Below, piece after piece: positions 62,620 to 64,000 of a DNA stretch of 64,000 bases. Below the pieces are notes generated by a model. The model saw nothing but the letters and a program-made list of their open reading frames with translations, searched no databases and had not been told where the DNA came from. Numbering within the stretch: position 1 is the stretch's first letter; each line of letters starts with the position of its first letter. Location of the stretch: NCBI RefSeq assembly GCF_030376605.1, contig NZ_JARRAE010000002.1, positions 248,001 to 312,000 of the forward strand, read 5' to 3'. Source of the DNA: Pseudochrobactrum sp. sp1633. Its GTDB lineage: Bacteria; Pseudomonadota; Alphaproteobacteria; Rhizobiales; Rhizobiaceae. A program made the translations under genes and the position numbers.

Positions 62620-63612
62620 TTATCCGGCTAATGCTATCGGTTGTGTCTGAGCGTCGTACAAATGGCAGGCAACACTATGCTCTTTGCCGGATTGCAGGGT
62701 TTCCGGCACATCGGTGCGGCAGCGCTCCGAGGCAAAACGGCAACGCGGATGAAAGGCGCAACCGTTTGGTCTTGCTGCCGGATTTGGCGGTTCGCCCTGC
62801 AGGATAATACGGTTGCTCAACACGGTGCCGGGCACCGGAATACTGGAAACCAGTGCCTGCGTATAAGGATGCTGGGGTGCCTGAAAAATCACATCGGACG
62901 GTGCTTCTTCGACAATCCGTCCCAGATACATCACGGCCACGCGGTCGCTGATATTGCGCACCACTTTCAAGTCATGACTGATAAACACCATGGCAATGCC
63001 TTGCTGCTCCTGCAGGTCGCGCAGCAGATTGACCACCTGTGCCTGAATGGAAACATCCAGTGCAGAAACGGCTTCGTCACAGACCAGCAGTTCAGGATTG
63101 CAGGCAATGGCGCGGGCAATCACCACACGCTGACGCTGCCCGCCGGAAAGCTCATGCGGATAGCGTGCTGCATGATGCGGCATCAGACCAACCGATTGCA
63201 TCAGCTCTTTCACCCGTGCCGCACGACTTTCTTTGTCGCCGATATTGTGGATCAGCAGTGGTTCTTCAATTTGCGTGGCGATGGTCAGGCGGCGGTCGAG
63301 GGCAGCCAGCGGATCCTGATAAACCAGCTGCATGCGCTTGCGTAAAGCGCGCCATTCATTGGTGCGCGCAGGCGGTAGAGTTTCTCCGTCGAAACGCACT
63401 TCGCCGGTGCTGGCCGGTTCTAATCCAAGCAGCAACCGGCCGGTGGTGGATTTACCGGAACCGGATTCTCCGACAATGCCCAGCGTCTTGCCTTTTTGTA
63501 AGGAGAGGCTCACCGCATCAACGGCTTTCACCTCTGTCGGCTTGGCAAATAAACCGCTTTTAGAGGTGTAGATTTTACTTAGATTTTTGGCTTCGAGCAG
63601 CGGCTTGTTCAT
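62620..63612 (-). CDS. Dpp-type ABC transporter ATPase (DppF class), phosphodiesterase cluster
   Basis: ATPase of 330 residues. Walker A GESGSGKST, Q-loop LVYQDPLAALDRR, signature LSGGQRQRVVIARAI, Walker [17 protein letters not shown] (DEA in place of the usual DEP), switch His FISHDLKVV. The C-terminal domain includes GCAFHPRCRFASERC. Its ATG overlaps the end of the upstream ATPase gene by four bases. With that partner it powers the permeases encoded at 60790-62607. Confidence 0.92.
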   Translation of the reverse strand: MNKPLLEAKNLSKIYTSKSGLFAKPTEVKAVDAVSLSLQKGKTLGIVGESGSGKSTTGRLLLGLEPASTGEVRFDGETLPPARTNEWRALRKRMQLVYQDPLAALDRRLTIATQIEEPLLIHNIGDKESRAARVKELMQSVGLMPHHAARYPHELSGGQRQRVVIARAIACNPELLVCDEAVSALDVSIQAQVVNLLRDLQEQQGIAMVFISHDLKVVRNISDRVAVMYLGRIVEEAPSDVIFQAPQHPYTQALVSSIPVPGTVLSNRIILQGEPPNPAARPNGCAFHPRCRFASERCRTDVPETLQSGKEHSVACHLYDAQTQPIALAG

Positions 63613-64000
63613 GACAGCACCTGCTGGTGCTGGGTTGCAAGCGCAGGGGCAATGAATGCGGCGGGCACAACCGGTGCCGCAGGAATAGTTGTGTCACGTA
63701 TATCGACAGGGCGGAAACAGGCGACGTACCGGTCATTCTGATTGCCGGTCAAAGGCGGCAGATCACTTTTGCAGCGGTTTTCTGCACGGTTGCAGCGCGG
63801 AGAAAAAGCACAGCCTTTCGGCAATTTACCCGGTTCCGGCACTGTGCCTTCAATGGGAATAAGACGCTCACGGCCACCGTCAATGCGCGGGATCGCATCA
63901 AACAATCCGCGTGTATAGGGATGGCGCGGCTGGGCAAACAATGCCTCAGTTGAGCTTTTCTCGATCATACGACCGGCATACATCACGCAGACCCGCTCGC
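63609..64000 (-). CDS. Dpp-type ABC transporter ATPase (DppD class), C-terminal part only
   Basis: Only the last ~130 residues are in the window; the gene continues past the right edge. The visible part starts in the strand after the switch region (VCVMYAGRMIEKSSTEALF) and includes QPRHPYTRGLFDAIPRIDGG and the C-terminal oligopeptide domain GCAFSPRCNRAENRC. The final 35 residues are rich in Ala, Pro and Val. The nucleotide-binding motifs and the binding-protein gene should lie beyond 64000. Confidence 0.88.
   Translation of the reverse strand, partial: ERVCVMYAGRMIEKSSTEALFAQPRHPYTRGLFDAIPRIDGGRERLIPIEGTVPEPGKLPKGCAFSPRCNRAENRCKSDLPPLTGNQNDRYVACFRPVDIRDTTIPAAPVVPAAFIAPALATQHQQVLS

Noticed and set aside
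1-64000. CRISPR arrays, insertion sequences, prophage genes, tRNA or rRNA genes
   Set aside because: I read through the intergenic regions and saw no spaced direct-repeat arrays, transposase or integrase-like proteins, terminal inverted repeats, or cloverleaf/rRNA-like sequences. A dedicated tRNA and ncRNA search was not possible here.

Overview
The window is ordinary chromosomal DNA from an alphaproteobacterium, most likely a Hyphomicrobiales (Rhizobiales) member close to the Brucella/Ochrobactrum/Pseudochrobactrum group. The evidence is the ccoNOQP-ccoGHIS set behind an FNR/FixK box, a rhizobial-style C-P lyase cluster with a split phnE, a RirA-type iron box (TGA-N9-TCA), a pyridoxamine-pyruvate transaminase-like enzyme resembling the Mesorhizobium one, and a copy of a palindromic intergenic repeat that I remember from Rhizobiales genomes. 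GC is moderate (not computed). I see no rRNA, tRNA, phage, insertion sequence or CRISPR array.

Layout. (1) 1-6635: a tripartite tricarboxylate transporter tctCBA (minus; tctA runs off the left edge), an orphan periplasmic binding protein (minus), and a divergent TctD/TctE-like two-component system. (2) 6804-13110: an MsbA-like ABC exporter, an EamA exporter overlapping its TetR regulator, a DoxX protein, a short ModE-like regulator, and an XRE-cupin regulator divergent from an omega-amino-acid:pyruvate transaminase. (3) 13175-18959: a NUP-family (purine nucleoside permease) periplasmic protein, then a cell-surface signalling iron/heme system transcribed as FecI-type sigma, FecR-type anti-sigma, and a TonB-dependent receptor with an STN signalling domain. 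(4) 19203-25378: a class V transaminase of the PPAT type followed by a complete Dpp/Nik-type ABC importer; xylulokinase converges on it. (5) 26891-39232: the phosphonate cluster. phnF diverges from phnGHIJKL plus a hexapeptide acyltransferase, then come phnCDE1E2, phnM and phnN. (6) 39299-47634: the cbb3 oxidase and its assembly genes on the minus strand, including the tiny ccoS and ccoQ. (7) 47635-48583: a gene-poor stretch with several palindromes. (8) 48584-57382: a second Dpp-type ABC importer interleaved with two unrelated amidohydrolases. (9) 57449-64000: an AGCS sodium/amino-acid symporter, (S)-ureidoglycine aminohydrolase, and a third Dpp-type importer ending in a glycerophosphodiester phosphodiesterase (minus; the distal ATPase runs off the right edge).

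The common theme is scavenging: carboxylates, phosphonates, peptide-like or heterocyclic nitrogen compounds, heme or siderophore iron, glycerophosphodiesters and purine catabolites, next to the high-affinity oxidase for low oxygen. Most genes are well-known families. The parts worth a second look are the substrates of the three enzyme-coupled Dpp-type importers, the missing cyclic-phosphodiesterase step in the phn cluster, and the regulatory sites (Pho boxes, PhnF operators, RirA box, FNR box and several unassigned palindromes). I did not find a clearly undescribed system.
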